A stretch of 64,000 nt of DNA, from positions 1-64,000 of the forward strand of contig CALHPK010000011.1 of assembly GCA_938036315.1 (NCBI GenBank), given 5' to 3'. The notes under the pieces are model-generated. The model was not told the DNA's origin, did not search any database, and saw only the letters and a program-made list of their open reading frames with translations. This document shows, in pieces, positions 40,963 to 51,026 of this stretch (positions are counted from its first letter, which is position 1; the number at the start of each line of letters is the position of its first letter). The stretch comes from an uncultured bacterium. Its GTDB lineage: Bacteria > Calescibacteriota > Calescibacteriia > Calescibacteriales > Calescibacteriaceae. A program made the position numbers and the translations under genes.

Positions 40963-41619
40963 ATGCCATCGCTCCTATTCATTCTCTTGCCATTCTTAAT
41001 CCTTACTGAAGCCTACCAATCCCCTTCATCGTCCATACCTGTAAAAAGAATTTCAGAAACATTGGATATCAAAAGCTTAAAATCTCTTACAAACAGAGAT
41101 ATAGTGAACTTTATAAGAGTGTGTAATGATTTAGAGGGGAGAAAAACTTATCTTTCTGTTTCCGCTGGGAAAGTAAAAGCCCCACCTGATATAGTGCGCA
41201 AGGCTTTCTTAGATACCAATATCATCAAAAGTGCTATACCATTTATCAGAAAAGCAAATGTGATAAAAGAAGAAGATCAAAAAACTCATCTTGTGGAATT
41301 TGAAGTTGAATTAAAAATTACGATAGTAAAAACATCTGTAAGTTACATATCAGAGATTTACACTGAAGATGATTTTATCTTTTCTGTTGTAAAAACAGGC
41401 AAAAACAAAGGAGGTTGGAGATTAATTGAATTTTTTGAAGATGGGAAAGACACTCTGGTTATATTTTCAATGTGCGAATATATAAGGGTTGTACCTCTTG
41501 CTAATCAGATATTCGATGCAAGCCCGCAGATAGAGATGGGGGTCCTATCTTCAACAACTCTGATCTCACTTACATCAATGAAAAAATATATAGAAAGCAA
41601 TCTTACTCCTCAATTATAG
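40963..41619 (+). CDS. Exported START/SRPBCC-like protein
   Basis: Signal-peptide-like N-terminus; VSAGKVKAPPDIVRKAFLDTNIIKSAIPFIRKANVIKEE...THLVEFEVELKITIVKTS. Confidence 0.5.
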   Translation: MPSLLFILLPFLILTEAYQSPSSSIPVKRISETLDIKSLKSLTNRDIVNFIRVCNDLEGRKTYLSVSAGKVKAPPDIVRKAFLDTNIIKSAIPFIRKANVIKEEDQKTHLVEFEVELKITIVKTSVSYISEIYTEDDFIFSVVKTGKNKGGWRLIEFFEDGKDTLVIFSMCEYIRVVPLANQIFDASPQIEMGVLSSTTLISLTSMKKYIESNLTPQL

Positions 41620-41640
41620 AAAGCAGTCTCACTCCTCAAT
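41589..41640. repeat. 26-bp tandem duplication at a convergent gene junction
   Basis: tatagaaagcaatcttactcctcaat / tatagaaagcagtctcactcctcaat; 2 mismatches. Confidence 0.96.
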
Positions 41641-42789
41641 CGCAACTGCAAGAGTAATTCCTGCTCCGCTTTTTCCTCTGTATTTTTGCTTCTCCACTAT
41701 GATTTTGGAGTTTTGTCCCGCAGAAAGCAGGGCGCAAGCTTCAGATACAGAAACTACTCCAAGATATTTCTCAGCAAAATGTGAAGGATTCATAACACGA
41801 TCAGAAACCTTTTTTAATTCATCTTTGCTGAAAAACTCCACATCAGCACCGATTCTTTCTTTAAACTCCTCAATAAATCTTTCAAACTCCGTATCACCTT
41901 TTTTAAGATCAACCGTAGAAATTCTTCTTACCGCTAAAAGAGAAATACTAAATTTATCAAAAACTTCTCTGATAAAGTTGTAGAAATCCTCTCGAGTTGC
42001 ACCAGAATCGAATCCGATCCCCACATGAAGCACCGGCGGTCTGTAAAAAACGCATGGAATGAAGATAAAATTCCGATCAACCAATCTATGTGTTATAAAA
42101 AGGCAAGCAGAAAATCCCTTAAGTTTTTCTGGCAACTCATAATCGGAGTGGATGGAAACTTCTTTTACATTATCTGGCAAAGATAAGAATCTTTCACCGC
42201 TTTCTTGAATTATGGCTACGGGTTCGCCATTTACGACTGCCGATGACACCTTAACGAAGGTATCATGATCTGCTTCGGCTTTCCATCCGTATTCGCGCCC
42301 GAATATATCAACTGGAATCGTTCCCAAAGAATCTGATGCTGTAGTTATCACAGGTGTAGCGTTCAAAATGTTTGCTACTTCACGAGCAAGTTCGTTCGCC
42401 CCGCCAACGTGCCCAGAAAGAACACTAATTACAAACCTTCCCACCTCATCTATACACAGCACAGCAGGATCCTCCTCCTTACTTTTCAGATATGGAGAGA
42501 TCAACCTCACAAGCGCCCCCAAGGATATTACAGAAACTATGGCATCATACCTTGAAAAAATTTCTTTTATCACCTCCTTTACACTGCGAAAATATACAGG
42601 CTGAACCTTTGTACATCCCACCTCATCCTTAAACTTTTCTGGAATAAAAATCGTAGTATGAGTGAAATCAATTTTTTCTGAAATTTTTGAGATTATCTTT
42701 GATCCCCCGCGTGTCACCGACAGAAACGCTATGCCGTTTTTGAAAAGAGAACCAAGATACTTCCTCCTTTCATATATTCCATTCATCAA
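41629..42789 (-). CDS. cbiG: Cobalt-precorrin 5A hydrolase CbiG
   Basis: AIVSVISLGALVRLISPYLKSKEEDPAVLCIDEVGRFVISVLSGHVGGANELAREVANILNATPVITTASDSLG; HVGIGFDSGATREDFYNFI. Confidence 0.93.
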   Translation of the reverse strand: MMNGIYERRKYLGSLFKNGIAFLSVTRGGSKIISKISEKIDFTHTTIFIPEKFKDEVGCTKVQPVYFRSVKEVIKEIFSRYDAIVSVISLGALVRLISPYLKSKEEDPAVLCIDEVGRFVISVLSGHVGGANELAREVANILNATPVITTASDSLGTIPVDIFGREYGWKAEADHDTFVKVSSAVVNGEPVAIIQESGERFLSLPDNVKEVSIHSDYELPEKLKGFSACLFITHRLVDRNFIFIPCVFYRPPVLHVGIGFDSGATREDFYNFIREVFDKFSISLLAVRRISTVDLKKGDTEFERFIEEFKERIGADVEFFSKDELKKVSDRVMNPSHFAEKYLGVVSVSEACALLSAGQNSKIIVEKQKYRGKSGAGITLAVAIEE

Positions 42790-42809
42790 CTCTCAATTTA
42801 TTTCTCTTT

Positions 42810-43586
42810 TTACTTACTTTTCCCTTTTTCCTTCGCTTTTCTCACAATGTCAGAATAAGCCTTAGAATAAACAAAAGATTTTGCACCCTTTGACTGTGGC
42901 TGGAAAACCTTTGACACTATAAACAGAGCTTGAGAATCGATACCCTCTTCCTTAGCTTTTATATAAATATCATCCAATGTTCCAAAAAGAATCTTTTCGT
43001 CAGGCCAAGATACCCTGTAACATACCGCACACGGAAAGTCCGGTGAGTATCCCACTTTCATAAGACTATTGGATATTTTCTCTATCATATGAGCTGATAA
43101 AAAAAACACCATTGTAGGCTTCTGCTTAGCTATTTCAATTATATCTTCTGGAACCGGAGTTCTACCAGGATAACGGGTTATAACAATTGTCTGTGTAATA
43201 TCTGGGGCAGTAAGCTCAGTCCTCAAACTAGCAGAAGCACCCAGAAAAGATGATACCCCAGGGATAATCTCAAAGTCAACATTATTTTCCTCAAGTATCT
43301 CGATTTGCTCCTTAATTGATCCAAATATAGAAGGATCACCATCGTGTAGTCTTACAACTTTTTTCCCACCCCGAACATATCTTATCATCAAAGAACAGAT
43401 CTGCTCAACATTCATACCAAAGGAATCTATCTTATCTACTGCTTTCTCTGCAAAATCAAGAATCTTGGGGTTTATGAGTGAACCAGTGTATATCACAACA
43501 TCTGCTTCCTTCAGAATCCTATATCCCCGTAGAGTTATTAACTCCGGATCCCCAGGACCGGCTCCAACAAAATACACTTTCCCCAT
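42810..43586 (-). CDS. cobM: Precorrin-4 C11-methyltransferase
   Basis: MGKVYFVGAGPGDPELITLRGYRILKEADVVIYTGSLINPKIL, VVRLHDGDPSIFGSIKEQIEILEENNVDFEIIPGVSSFLGASASLRTELTAPDITQTIVITR. Confidence 0.94.
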   Translation of the reverse strand: MGKVYFVGAGPGDPELITLRGYRILKEADVVIYTGSLINPKILDFAEKAVDKIDSFGMNVEQICSLMIRYVRGGKKVVRLHDGDPSIFGSIKEQIEILEENNVDFEIIPGVSSFLGASASLRTELTAPDITQTIVITRYPGRTPVPEDIIEIAKQKPTMVFFLSAHMIEKISNSLMKVGYSPDFPCAVCYRVSWPDEKILFGTLDDIYIKAKEEGIDSQALFIVSKVFQPQSKGAKSFVYSKAYSDIVRKAKEKGKSK

Positions 43587-43624
43587 TCTTACCTATTATT
43601 CTCCTTTTTTGACTAGCAAATCAA

Positions 43625-43680
43625 AATTTCAATCTTTCTTTCTTACTTACTTACTTAATTTCAATCTTTCTTTCTTTCCT
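43625..43680. repeat. Tandem duplication ~24-32 bp with internal ACTT microrepeat
   Basis: aatttcaatctttctttcttacttacttactt / aatttcaatctttctttctttcct. Confidence 0.9.
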
Positions 43681-43774
43681 AATACTTCAAATCTTCTTCT
43701 TCAGTTTCACATGTTGTAAATTATACACTACGGATGGTACAACTGATGTGCCGTGTGGATGAGATTCAGGGTAT

Positions 43775-43832
43775 AATGGTTAATACCTTATGATTAATAC
43801 TTCAATGGTTAATACTCCACGGTTAATACTCC
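43775..43832. repeat. ~15-bp tandem array, 4 copies
   Basis: aatggttaatacctt / atgattaatacttc / aatggttaatactcc / acggttaatactcc. Confidence 0.93.
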
Positions 43833-43908
43833 AGAAGTTCCTAAATCCATTATAGAGGTTTGAAATTTTTTATATTGCAAAGGAACAAATTAATTATAGA
43901 TAAAGAAG

Positions 43909-44391
43909 ATGAAACTACCACACCCAAAAAGCGAGGGAAGTTTTGTAATTCATGCTCACAAAGCAACAAAATTACACTGGGATCTAAGACTTGAAGTTCC
44001 AGCTGACAAAGAAGATTTCGAAAATATGGATATAGAATCATACAAAAAACTCGGGATTAATGTAAACAAAAAAAGCACAGTCATGTGGAGTTTTGCCATA
44101 CCTAAAGCGAGATTTCCAGAGGTAAAAGAAAAAATCTTAGCTATAGAAACAGAACCACACCCTGTTGAGTATAACTTTTTTGAGGGAAAAATTCCGGCTG
44201 GTATGTACGGGGCAGGAGATGTTTCAATCTATGATAGAGGAAAAGTAAAATGGATCCAAGTCCAACCGAAAAAAGTCCTCTTCGAGCTTAACGGCGAAAA
44301 AATAAAAGGAAAATTCATACTTTTACTTTTCAAAGAAGATAAGAAGGAGGGAAGAAAATGGTTATTGTTACGGGCGGAGCAGGATTCATAG
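43909..44391 (+). CDS. Stand-alone LigD-type 3'-phosphoesterase domain protein
   Basis: FVIHAHKATKLHWDLRLEV...WSFAIPKARFPEVKEKILAIETEPHPVEYNFFEGKIPAGMYGAGDVSIYDRGK. Confidence 0.9.
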   Translation: MKLPHPKSEGSFVIHAHKATKLHWDLRLEVPADKEDFENMDIESYKKLGINVNKKSTVMWSFAIPKARFPEVKEKILAIETEPHPVEYNFFEGKIPAGMYGAGDVSIYDRGKVKWIQVQPKKVLFELNGEKIKGKFILLLFKEDKKEGRKWLLLRAEQDS

Positions 44392-45344
44392 GGAGTGTCC
44401 TTATATGGAAATTAAATCAGAAAGGTGAAGATAAAATAATAATAGTTGATTCTTTCAAAAATTCAAACTCATCATCTCAGAAATGGAAAAATCTTTCAGG
44501 ATTAAGATTTTACGACATTATTGACAAGGAAGACTTTTTTGATACCATCAGCAAAATGAGGTACAAAATTTCCGCTATTTTCCACTTTGGTGCTAAAACA
44601 TCAACTACTGAATCAGATTTTGGAATACTTCTCAAAGATAACTATGAGTTCTCCAAAAAAATATTCTATCTTGCAGTGGAAAAGAAAGCAAGATTTATTT
44701 ATGCATCTTCAGCAGCAACTTATGGAGATGGCTCAGCAGGATTTGATGATAACGAAGAAAAACTTGAAAAACTAAAGCCACTGAACCCCTATGGATTCTC
44801 AAAACACATCTTTGATCTGTGGATGAAAAAAAATAATCACCTAACTATATCATTGGGACTGAAATTTTTCAATGTGTTCGGTCCAAATGAATATCACAAA
44901 GGGGATATGCGTAGCTTTGTTGTAAAAGCTTACGAGCAGATAAAATCTCAAGGATTTGTAAAGCTTTTCAAATCATACCATCCAGAAATACCCGATGGAG
45001 AACAGAAGCGAGATTTCATATATGTTATAGATGCTATAGATATAACTATATACCTTTTTGAAAGGGGGGTAACTGGCATCTTTAATATTGGAACAGGAAA
45101 AGCTCACTCCTTCAATGAGCTTGTAAATGCAGTTTTCTCAGCTTTAGATCTCCACCCGAAAATAGAATTCATAGATATGCCAGAGCAGATAAAAAATCAA
45201 TATCAATATTTCACCCAGGCAAACATCAGTAAACTCGAAAAGCTTGGCTACAACACCCAAAAACTTCAACTCTTCAAAGAGAAAATCAAAGATTATGTAA
45301 TAAACTTCCTTGAAAAAGATAAAAAAACAATAGGTTCTGTATAA
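44358..45344 (+). CDS. hldD: ADP-L-glycero-D-manno-heptose 6-epimerase
   Basis: MVIVTGGAGFIGSVLIWKLNQKGEDKIIIVDSF, IFHFGAKTSTTESDFGILLKDNYEFSKKIF, LKFFNVFGPNEYHKGDMRSFV. Confidence 0.92.
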   Translation: MVIVTGGAGFIGSVLIWKLNQKGEDKIIIVDSFKNSNSSSQKWKNLSGLRFYDIIDKEDFFDTISKMRYKISAIFHFGAKTSTTESDFGILLKDNYEFSKKIFYLAVEKKARFIYASSAATYGDGSAGFDDNEEKLEKLKPLNPYGFSKHIFDLWMKKNNHLTISLGLKFFNVFGPNEYHKGDMRSFVVKAYEQIKSQGFVKLFKSYHPEIPDGEQKRDFIYVIDAIDITIYLFERGVTGIFNIGTGKAHSFNELVNAVFSALDLHPKIEFIDMPEQIKNQYQYFTQANISKLEKLGYNTQKLQLFKEKIKDYVINFLEKDKKTIGSV

Positions 45345-45524
45345 ATTAGCTCAAGCAACCAAAATCTGGCTGCGCACAAATAAACATCACCTCAAATTTT
45401 ATATTAAAGAACCTTACTGGTAGATCCTGTTAACTCAAAAAATCTCAGAGTATCAAAATCACCACTTTTTCTGAAAAAATGATTATATTATTAACAGAGT
45501 AAAAATACCGGAAGGGGATAAAAA

Positions 45525-48500
45525 ATGGGAAAGAAAATAGGAATTGCTACGGTTCTATTTTTTATCATAGGCCTGTACAATATACAAGAATCAGAAGCAA
45601 CCCCTTTGGGAGTAAACAGATTCCCATACTACCTTAACAATACTATATTCCTGAGACTTACCGGCTGTATGAACAATTGGCTACAACAAGAGCTGGATTT
45701 GATCTTTAGAGATGACGGTGTAGTTAATGGGAATGAATACTGTGGTACAGGAATATGGAACGGAAGCAGTACCACCACTACTAATACCCATTGTGCATGG
45801 AAAACACTAAACCTTATAAACGCTTTAATTATGGATTTTATGGATAAATGGACAAATACTGCTGTTGAATGCTGTTGCGACCCTTCAAAAGATTCTTCAA
45901 ATTGTGTAGGACCAGCCGCTCCTGCTATTTGTCCCCCACAATTTCCCCGCCTTGGAAAATGCACGGATCTGAAGCCTGAAGCCACAAATTATCTGGTCGC
46001 CAGAGGCTATGAAGCATGGGCAACAGGAACAACATCGGCAGCAGGACAAATCACAGCATACTGGTCTGGTCTTTTCGATATCTGCTTACCTGTACCCCTG
46101 ATGGGAACATCTTGCCTTAATATCTCTTTAAATGATGTATGCAATGGTCCAAACTGCGGCCCTATTCGTGCATATAACGGCTCGACTAACCCCGGCTGGT
46201 GTGCATACCCACCATTTGACACCACTACGGACCTGACCCAGTGCTTTGGTCTATACCAAAGCGCAACAACAGATAGGTTCATCTTAAGATACAATCCTGT
46301 AGGTGGAGTATCTTTAGGATTCTCAGTGGGGCAGTCTAATATCCCCTGCGGATTCTCAGGTCTTTATAACTCTAAAAATTTTACAGGAAATGAAGGTTTT
46401 ATAGTAATAGATTTGCAGCTTGGTGCAACTGGAAACCCTGTCAGGATTGATATTGATGCCGCAACTCCATCAATGGGAAGCAGAGTAACTTTTGGGACCT
46501 GGCAGAACCCACTATATCAAAGGGCAACAAATATTGCCCCAGGAAAAACAGATTGTGACCCTAACTCACCCCTACACCAGGGAAACTGTTATGTAAGGGC
46601 ATATCTGCAAGCAGCAGGCATAATTAAACTAAGAGTTGGGGGAACTTTGTACCTTGAGCATAGGACAAATCAGATCCCGCATATGCAAGATATAGGAATA
46701 GCTATAAGACAAATAGATTTCTTAGTACCACCCTGGATTTCTTTACAGCTTGACTGGAGGTGGACAGAACAATCTCCGAACTGCACAAATCCAAGTATCT
46801 GCCCAAGAAGAGATATAACTGTAAAGACCACAAAGCTCATTGAGTTTATTGATTTAGTTTTACGAGGACTATTTGACTATGCTTTCATCCCCTCAAATCT
46901 TCAGCAGTACTTCGGACCTGTTGTCTTTGATATTACAAAACTTACTCAGCAGAAGATTAGCAACATCGCCCCAACTTGGTCAAGGCCAGTCTCCGCTGAT
47001 ACCCTATTTATAGATATCTCTGCAGGGGGTGACCCCGTTTCCGGTACTGATGTACTAAGATCAAGAAGTTGCTTTGCTCAAAATGGAGTCGGACCAACTG
47101 GAAACCAGAACGAGCTTTATCTTATAGGAGCTGCAGAAATTGATACATATTTATATAGAACAGGCTTTGAAGATGACCCGCAACATCTTGCTCCCTCATG
47201 CGGATATCAGGGAAGCCCGACACATCCGGCTTTCACCCCCGCCCCAACTCCAACGGCTGTTTCTCATTTCCCTCATGCTGGTAACCCCGACTCAGGAGCT
47301 GTAAACTGTCAGGGAACAGGCACATACGTAGGGATCTCCATACATCAGAACGTCTTTTCCCATGCTATATCTTCAGTTGCAAGGTCAGGTGCTATGTGCT
47401 TTGCTATCTCAAAGGATGACTCCGGTTCTATGCTTTCGCTTTTTTCAGGAATGTTCACAGCTGGACAGTTCAAACTCCTGATTCCTGAGCTTTACACATT
47501 TCTTGAGCAGGAGTTCGGATCAGGTGCTACAGATATACCATTAGTGTTTGTCCTAAAACCAAAATATGGCGCTATTGTTCCTGGGTTCCCATCTACTCCA
47601 CAGGCATCACTCGTCAGTGATCTGACATCCTGGAACCCACTGCCGATTACAGGGGATGTTCTTTTAACTTTACCGAACAACGATGTTGAAATTTGGGTAG
47701 ATGTAGATAAAGTTGTGGAAAGATGGGGCTGTGGACCTGGAGATACGATATGTCCTACAAGCTGTTCTTTCACTCCTTCAGCATCCTGCTTCGGTGGAAC
47801 TTTTGGTACTGGCGCAACCCCGCCAATACAGTGGCAAATTCCACGTCCCCCTGCAGGCCTCCCCAATGATTTCATCAATAACTTTCCTGATTGTGTAAGC
47901 TTTATAGACTGTGATACAACAATAGGTAATCCAGATAGGGCAAATGAGAGGAGATTTATAGGACAGTTCAATGTCGGAGTAACACTTGGATTAGATCTGA
48001 ACTTTTACGGGTGCGGTAGAGGTAGTGGCAAAGTCTTCTCAAACCTACCCGGTTTCTCCACAACCTGGTACAACCCGTGGAACCCTGCTCAAGCCGGGAA
48101 TTGCACCCATATTTCACACCTAAGAAGAATAGATCTTACTTTAGGAGTTTTATCCAGGGTGGGAGCTGTAAGCATATACAATGATTCAACTGCGGTAAGA
48201 GTTTACTATCCGTTCAGCAATAATACATTTGCAGGGTACCTAGCAGATTTTATTGCAGTATTACTTTCTGGAACTTTAGCACTTGACGCCCAGCTTGGAT
48301 ATACCTTAAGCCCAATCATCGATTCTGGTGATGACCTATACTCATCAATACCTGCTAACAATAATGTTTTAAGGATTGGATCGCATACAGCCGGACAAAC
48401 TGCAGATCGCCTCGCATTCTCCTACATAGCAAGAGATGACGTCGGATGTGCAGGTTGTACCCACCCTAACCTCACATACCAGCAATCTTTTCTGACAATT

Positions 48501-49388
48501 GCGATCGATCTTCAGGGAATAATTCACCCTAATTTCTTTTATGGTTTGATCTCACAACTGTTAGCTGGTAGCACAACACTATTTGCCCCTCCTTTCAATG
48601 GGAATTCAGGAGTGAACAAAATCTTTGATATTATTGATCACGTAAAAAGTGGGAAAGAATATTTTGTGAGTTTTGGGTTTGATGATATTAAAAAATTGGT
48701 GAGACAGGTTGAAGACTCAGGATATGTTATACCATACGACTGGGTAAAAGAACGTCAAATCGAGGACTTCCCGCCAGAAACATTGGTACTTTCTGTATCT
48801 CCCCGCACAGAAAGAACAGTTATAAAACTTGCTTGTGCGGATGATAGGACTCCTTCTAATAACTGCTGGTATTCATGGAGGTGGGCAGGAAGCCGAAAAG
48901 GTCTATGGTATCAATGGCAACAATCTGATGAGATTGAAATAAAAGGACTTCCTGACGGAGTGTACACAATCGAAGTGAGAGCATTAGATGAAATGGGATT
49001 ACCAGATATCACTCCTACAAAAGTTCGGTTTGTTATAGATGACACCCCCCCCTCAATCTTCTTCCCGAAAGTGGCTGAATTTAGAAAAGGAGAGGCTATA
49101 GATGTTCAAGTATGGGATTTCATCACTCCAGCACACAGAGTTCAAGCTTCATGGAAAATCGAGGGAGTCGGAAGCGATGATAAAAATAATGATTGGACAC
49201 CCTGGCAAAACCCATTTATGGTTAGAGAAGGGAGAGGGTCATTTATAGTAAGGCTACCGGATAAAGAAGGAGATTATACACTTTACTTTGTAGCAAGAGA
49301 TTTGAGGGGTAATGAAGAAGTTCGCAAATTTCCATTCAGAATTGGTAAAAAATCCTCCTCATCTATCTTCTCCTGTATTGCAAACTGA
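45525..49388 (+). CDS. Large Cys-containing exported protein with C-terminal Ig-like domains
   Basis: Signal-like MGKKIGIATVLFFIIGLYNIQESEA; multiple Cys-rich segments; C-terminal VYTIEVRALDEMGLPDITPTKVRFVIDDTPPSIFFP and ...YTLYFVARDLRGNEE. Confidence 0.75.
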   Translation: MGKKIGIATVLFFIIGLYNIQESEATPLGVNRFPYYLNNTIFLRLTGCMNNWLQQELDLIFRDDGVVNGNEYCGTGIWNGSSTTTTNTHCAWKTLNLINALIMDFMDKWTNTAVECCCDPSKDSSNCVGPAAPAICPPQFPRLGKCTDLKPEATNYLVARGYEAWATGTTSAAGQITAYWSGLFDICLPVPLMGTSCLNISLNDVCNGPNCGPIRAYNGSTNPGWCAYPPFDTTTDLTQCFGLYQSATTDRFILRYNPVGGVSLGFSVGQSNIPCGFSGLYNSKNFTGNEGFIVIDLQLGATGNPVRIDIDAATPSMGSRVTFGTWQNPLYQRATNIAPGKTDCDPNSPLHQGNCYVRAYLQAAGIIKLRVGGTLYLEHRTNQIPHMQDIGIAIRQIDFLVPPWISLQLDWRWTEQSPNCTNPSICPRRDITVKTTKLIEFIDLVLRGLFDYAFIPSNLQQYFGPVVFDITKLTQQKISNIAPTWSRPVSADTLFIDISAGGDPVSGTDVLRSRSCFAQNGVGPTGNQNELYLIGAAEIDTYLYRTGFEDDPQHLAPSCGYQGSPTHPAFTPAPTPTAVSHFPHAGNPDSGAVNCQGTGTYVGISIHQNVFSHAISSVARSGAMCFAISKDDSGSMLSLFSGMFTAGQFKLLIPELYTFLEQEFGSGATDIPLVFVLKPKYGAIVPGFPSTPQASLVSDLTSWNPLPITGDVLLTLPNNDVEIWVDVDKVVERWGCGPGDTICPTSCSFTPSASCFGGTFGTGATPPIQWQIPRPPAGLPNDFINNFPDCVSFIDCDTTIGNPDRANERRFIGQFNVGVTLGLDLNFYGCGRGSGKVFSNLPGFSTTWYNPWNPAQAGNCTHISHLRRIDLTLGVLSRVGAVSIYNDSTAVRVYYPFSNNTFAGYLADFIAVLLSGTLALDAQLGYTLSPIIDSGDDLYSSIPANNNVLRIGSHTAGQTADRLAFSYIARDDVGCAGCTHPNLTYQQSFLTIAIDLQGIIHPNFFYGLISQLLAGSTTLFAPPFNGNSGVNKIFDIIDHVKSGKEYFVSFGFDDIKKLVRQVEDSGYVIPYDWVKERQIEDFPPETLVLSVSPRTERTVIKLACADDRTPSNNCWYSWRWAGSRKGLWYQWQQSDEIEIKGLPDGVYTIEVRALDEMGLPDITPTKVRFVIDDTPPSIFFPKVAEFRKGEAIDVQVWDFITPAHRVQASWKIEGVGSDDKNNDWTPWQNPFMVREGRGSFIVRLPDKEGDYTLYFVARDLRGNEEVRKFPFRIGKKSSSSIFSCIAN

Positions 49389-49397
49389 TGGGCTACT

Positions 49398-49997
49398 CTA
49401 TTCAGAACTTCCCATAATCTCTCGTTCCTTAGCTTGGGTCAGAACATCTACTTTCTTTGTATTCTCATCTGTTATTTTCTGTATTTCTTCCAGAAGCTTT
49501 CTTGACCGATCTTCTGAGATTATCTTTGAATCCTTTGCCTTTTTTATCTCACTTCTTGCTTTATCTCTTATATTTCTTATGGATACCTTGAATTCTTCGG
49601 CCTTTTTCCTTACGAGTTTGACGAGCTTTTCTCTTGCTTCCTGTGTCAGGGGGGGGATTTTTATACGAATTGATTTGCCATCATTTGATGGGACAAGATC
49701 TCTACCTGACTGAAGGATAGCCTTCTCAATCAAAGCTATAGTACCCTGATCATAAGGTTGAATGAGCAAACTAGAATAAGATTCAACTGTTATAAGTGCC
49801 AGCTGATTTAGTGGGATTTCTGAATCATATGCGAAAACTTTTATTCCATCGAGCAAAGAAGGGTGAGCCCTTCCCGTTCTTATTTTTCTTATCTCTTCAT
49901 CGAACTTAGAAACAGCCGCGGCCATCTCAGCCTTCATTTCAGATATTACCTGTTCAGGGTTTACAGATACTACTGGATTTGCTTTCTCTTTGTTCAT
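49398..49997 (-). CDS. frr: Ribosome recycling factor
   Basis: AAVSKFDEEIRKIRTGRAHPSLLDGIKVFAYDSEIPLNQLALITVESYSSLLIQPYD...IRIKIPPLTQEAREKLVKLVRKKAEEFKVSIRNIRDKA. Confidence 0.97.
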   Translation of the reverse strand: MNKEKANPVVSVNPEQVISEMKAEMAAAVSKFDEEIRKIRTGRAHPSLLDGIKVFAYDSEIPLNQLALITVESYSSLLIQPYDQGTIALIEKAILQSGRDLVPSNDGKSIRIKIPPLTQEAREKLVKLVRKKAEEFKVSIRNIRDKARSEIKKAKDSKIISEDRSRKLLEEIQKITDENTKKVDVLTQAKEREIMGSSE

Positions 49998-50069
49998 ATC
50001 AATAATCTTAGTACAGATAAAAAGTATGATTGATATATATGAATGATTTATTCGAATTTCACCGAACTG

Positions 50070-51026
50070 CTATTGCTGGGCTTCTTTTAGGACTTCTTGC
50101 ATAATTTCTGTCATATTTTCTCGCGGTGGAGCTTTTGAGATCATGTCACGTACTACTTCGTCGAGCTCATCTGGTTTCCAATACTCCTTTTTCGACTTTT
50201 TCCTGAACTCAACTGATCGCCATCCTCTCATAAGCCATATCATATTGCCAACTATTCTGAATACCTGTCCTGTAATTCCGGCCGATTTATCTGAGGCAAG
50301 ATAGACGATAAGTGGTGCAATCGCTTTCGGATTCAGCACATCGAATGGAGCCTGGGCTGCCATTTCAAACAGTGCTGCCAGTTGCGGAGTTGCATCTGTT
50401 GTTAACCTTGTTCTTGCCACCGGTGCAATTGCGTTAACGGTAACATTGTATTTTGCCATCTCATCTGCAACTATTATTGTGAACGCGGCTATTGCGGCCT
50501 TTGCCGCGCCATAATTTGACTGCCCAATATTACCCAAAAGTCCTGCATCTGATGTTGTATTTATTATCCTACCAGAAACAGGATTCCCAGCTTTTGCTTG
50601 ATTTCTCCACCAAACACAAGCATGATGGGTACAATTGAAAGTTCCTTTTAAATGGACAGAAATAACTTTATCAAAATCCTCTTGAGTCATGTTGAAAATC
50701 ATCTTATCTCTCAAGATTCCTGCATTGTTAACCAGAATATCAATTTTTCCGAACTTATCAATTGCGGTGTATATTATCCTTTTGGCTCCTTCAAAGTCAT
50801 CTACAAAATCATAGTTTGCTACCGCCTCTCCACCGATTTTTTTTATCTCTTCTACTACTTCATCTGCAACTTTAGTTTCTTTTCCTTCTCCTGCGAAACT
50901 CACACCGGGATCATTCACTACAACTTTTGCTCCGTGCAAAGCAAAAGTAATGGCCTCCTCTCTGCCTATACCTCTACCAGCTCCGGTTATAACTGCAACT
51001 TTCCCCTCTAAAAGTTTATCCGCCAT
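50070..51026 (-). CDS. Short-chain dehydrogenase/reductase (3-oxoacyl-ACP reductase-like)
   Basis: KVAVITGAGRGIGREEAITFALHGAKVVVNDPG, LVNNAGILRDKMIFNMTQEDFDKVISVHLKGTFNCTHHA, NYGAAKAAIAAFT. Confidence 0.92.
   Translation of the reverse strand: MADKLLEGKVAVITGAGRGIGREEAITFALHGAKVVVNDPGVSFAGEGKETKVADEVVEEIKKIGGEAVANYDFVDDFEGAKRIIYTAIDKFGKIDILVNNAGILRDKMIFNMTQEDFDKVISVHLKGTFNCTHHACVWWRNQAKAGNPVSGRIINTTSDAGLLGNIGQSNYGAAKAAIAAFTIIVADEMAKYNVTVNAIAPVARTRLTTDATPQLAALFEMAAQAPFDVLNPKAIAPLIVYLASDKSAGITGQVFRIVGNMIWLMRGWRSVEFRKKSKKEYWKPDELDEVVRDMISKAPPRENMTEIMQEVLKEAQQ

Noticed and set aside
43587-43908. Possible cobalamin riboswitch upstream of cobM
   Set aside because: No recognisable B12-box-like conserved sequence; the spacer is dominated by tandem arrays.
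47492-47971. 159-aa minus-strand ORF
   Set aside because: Antisense to the 1287-aa gene, no motif or plausible start context.
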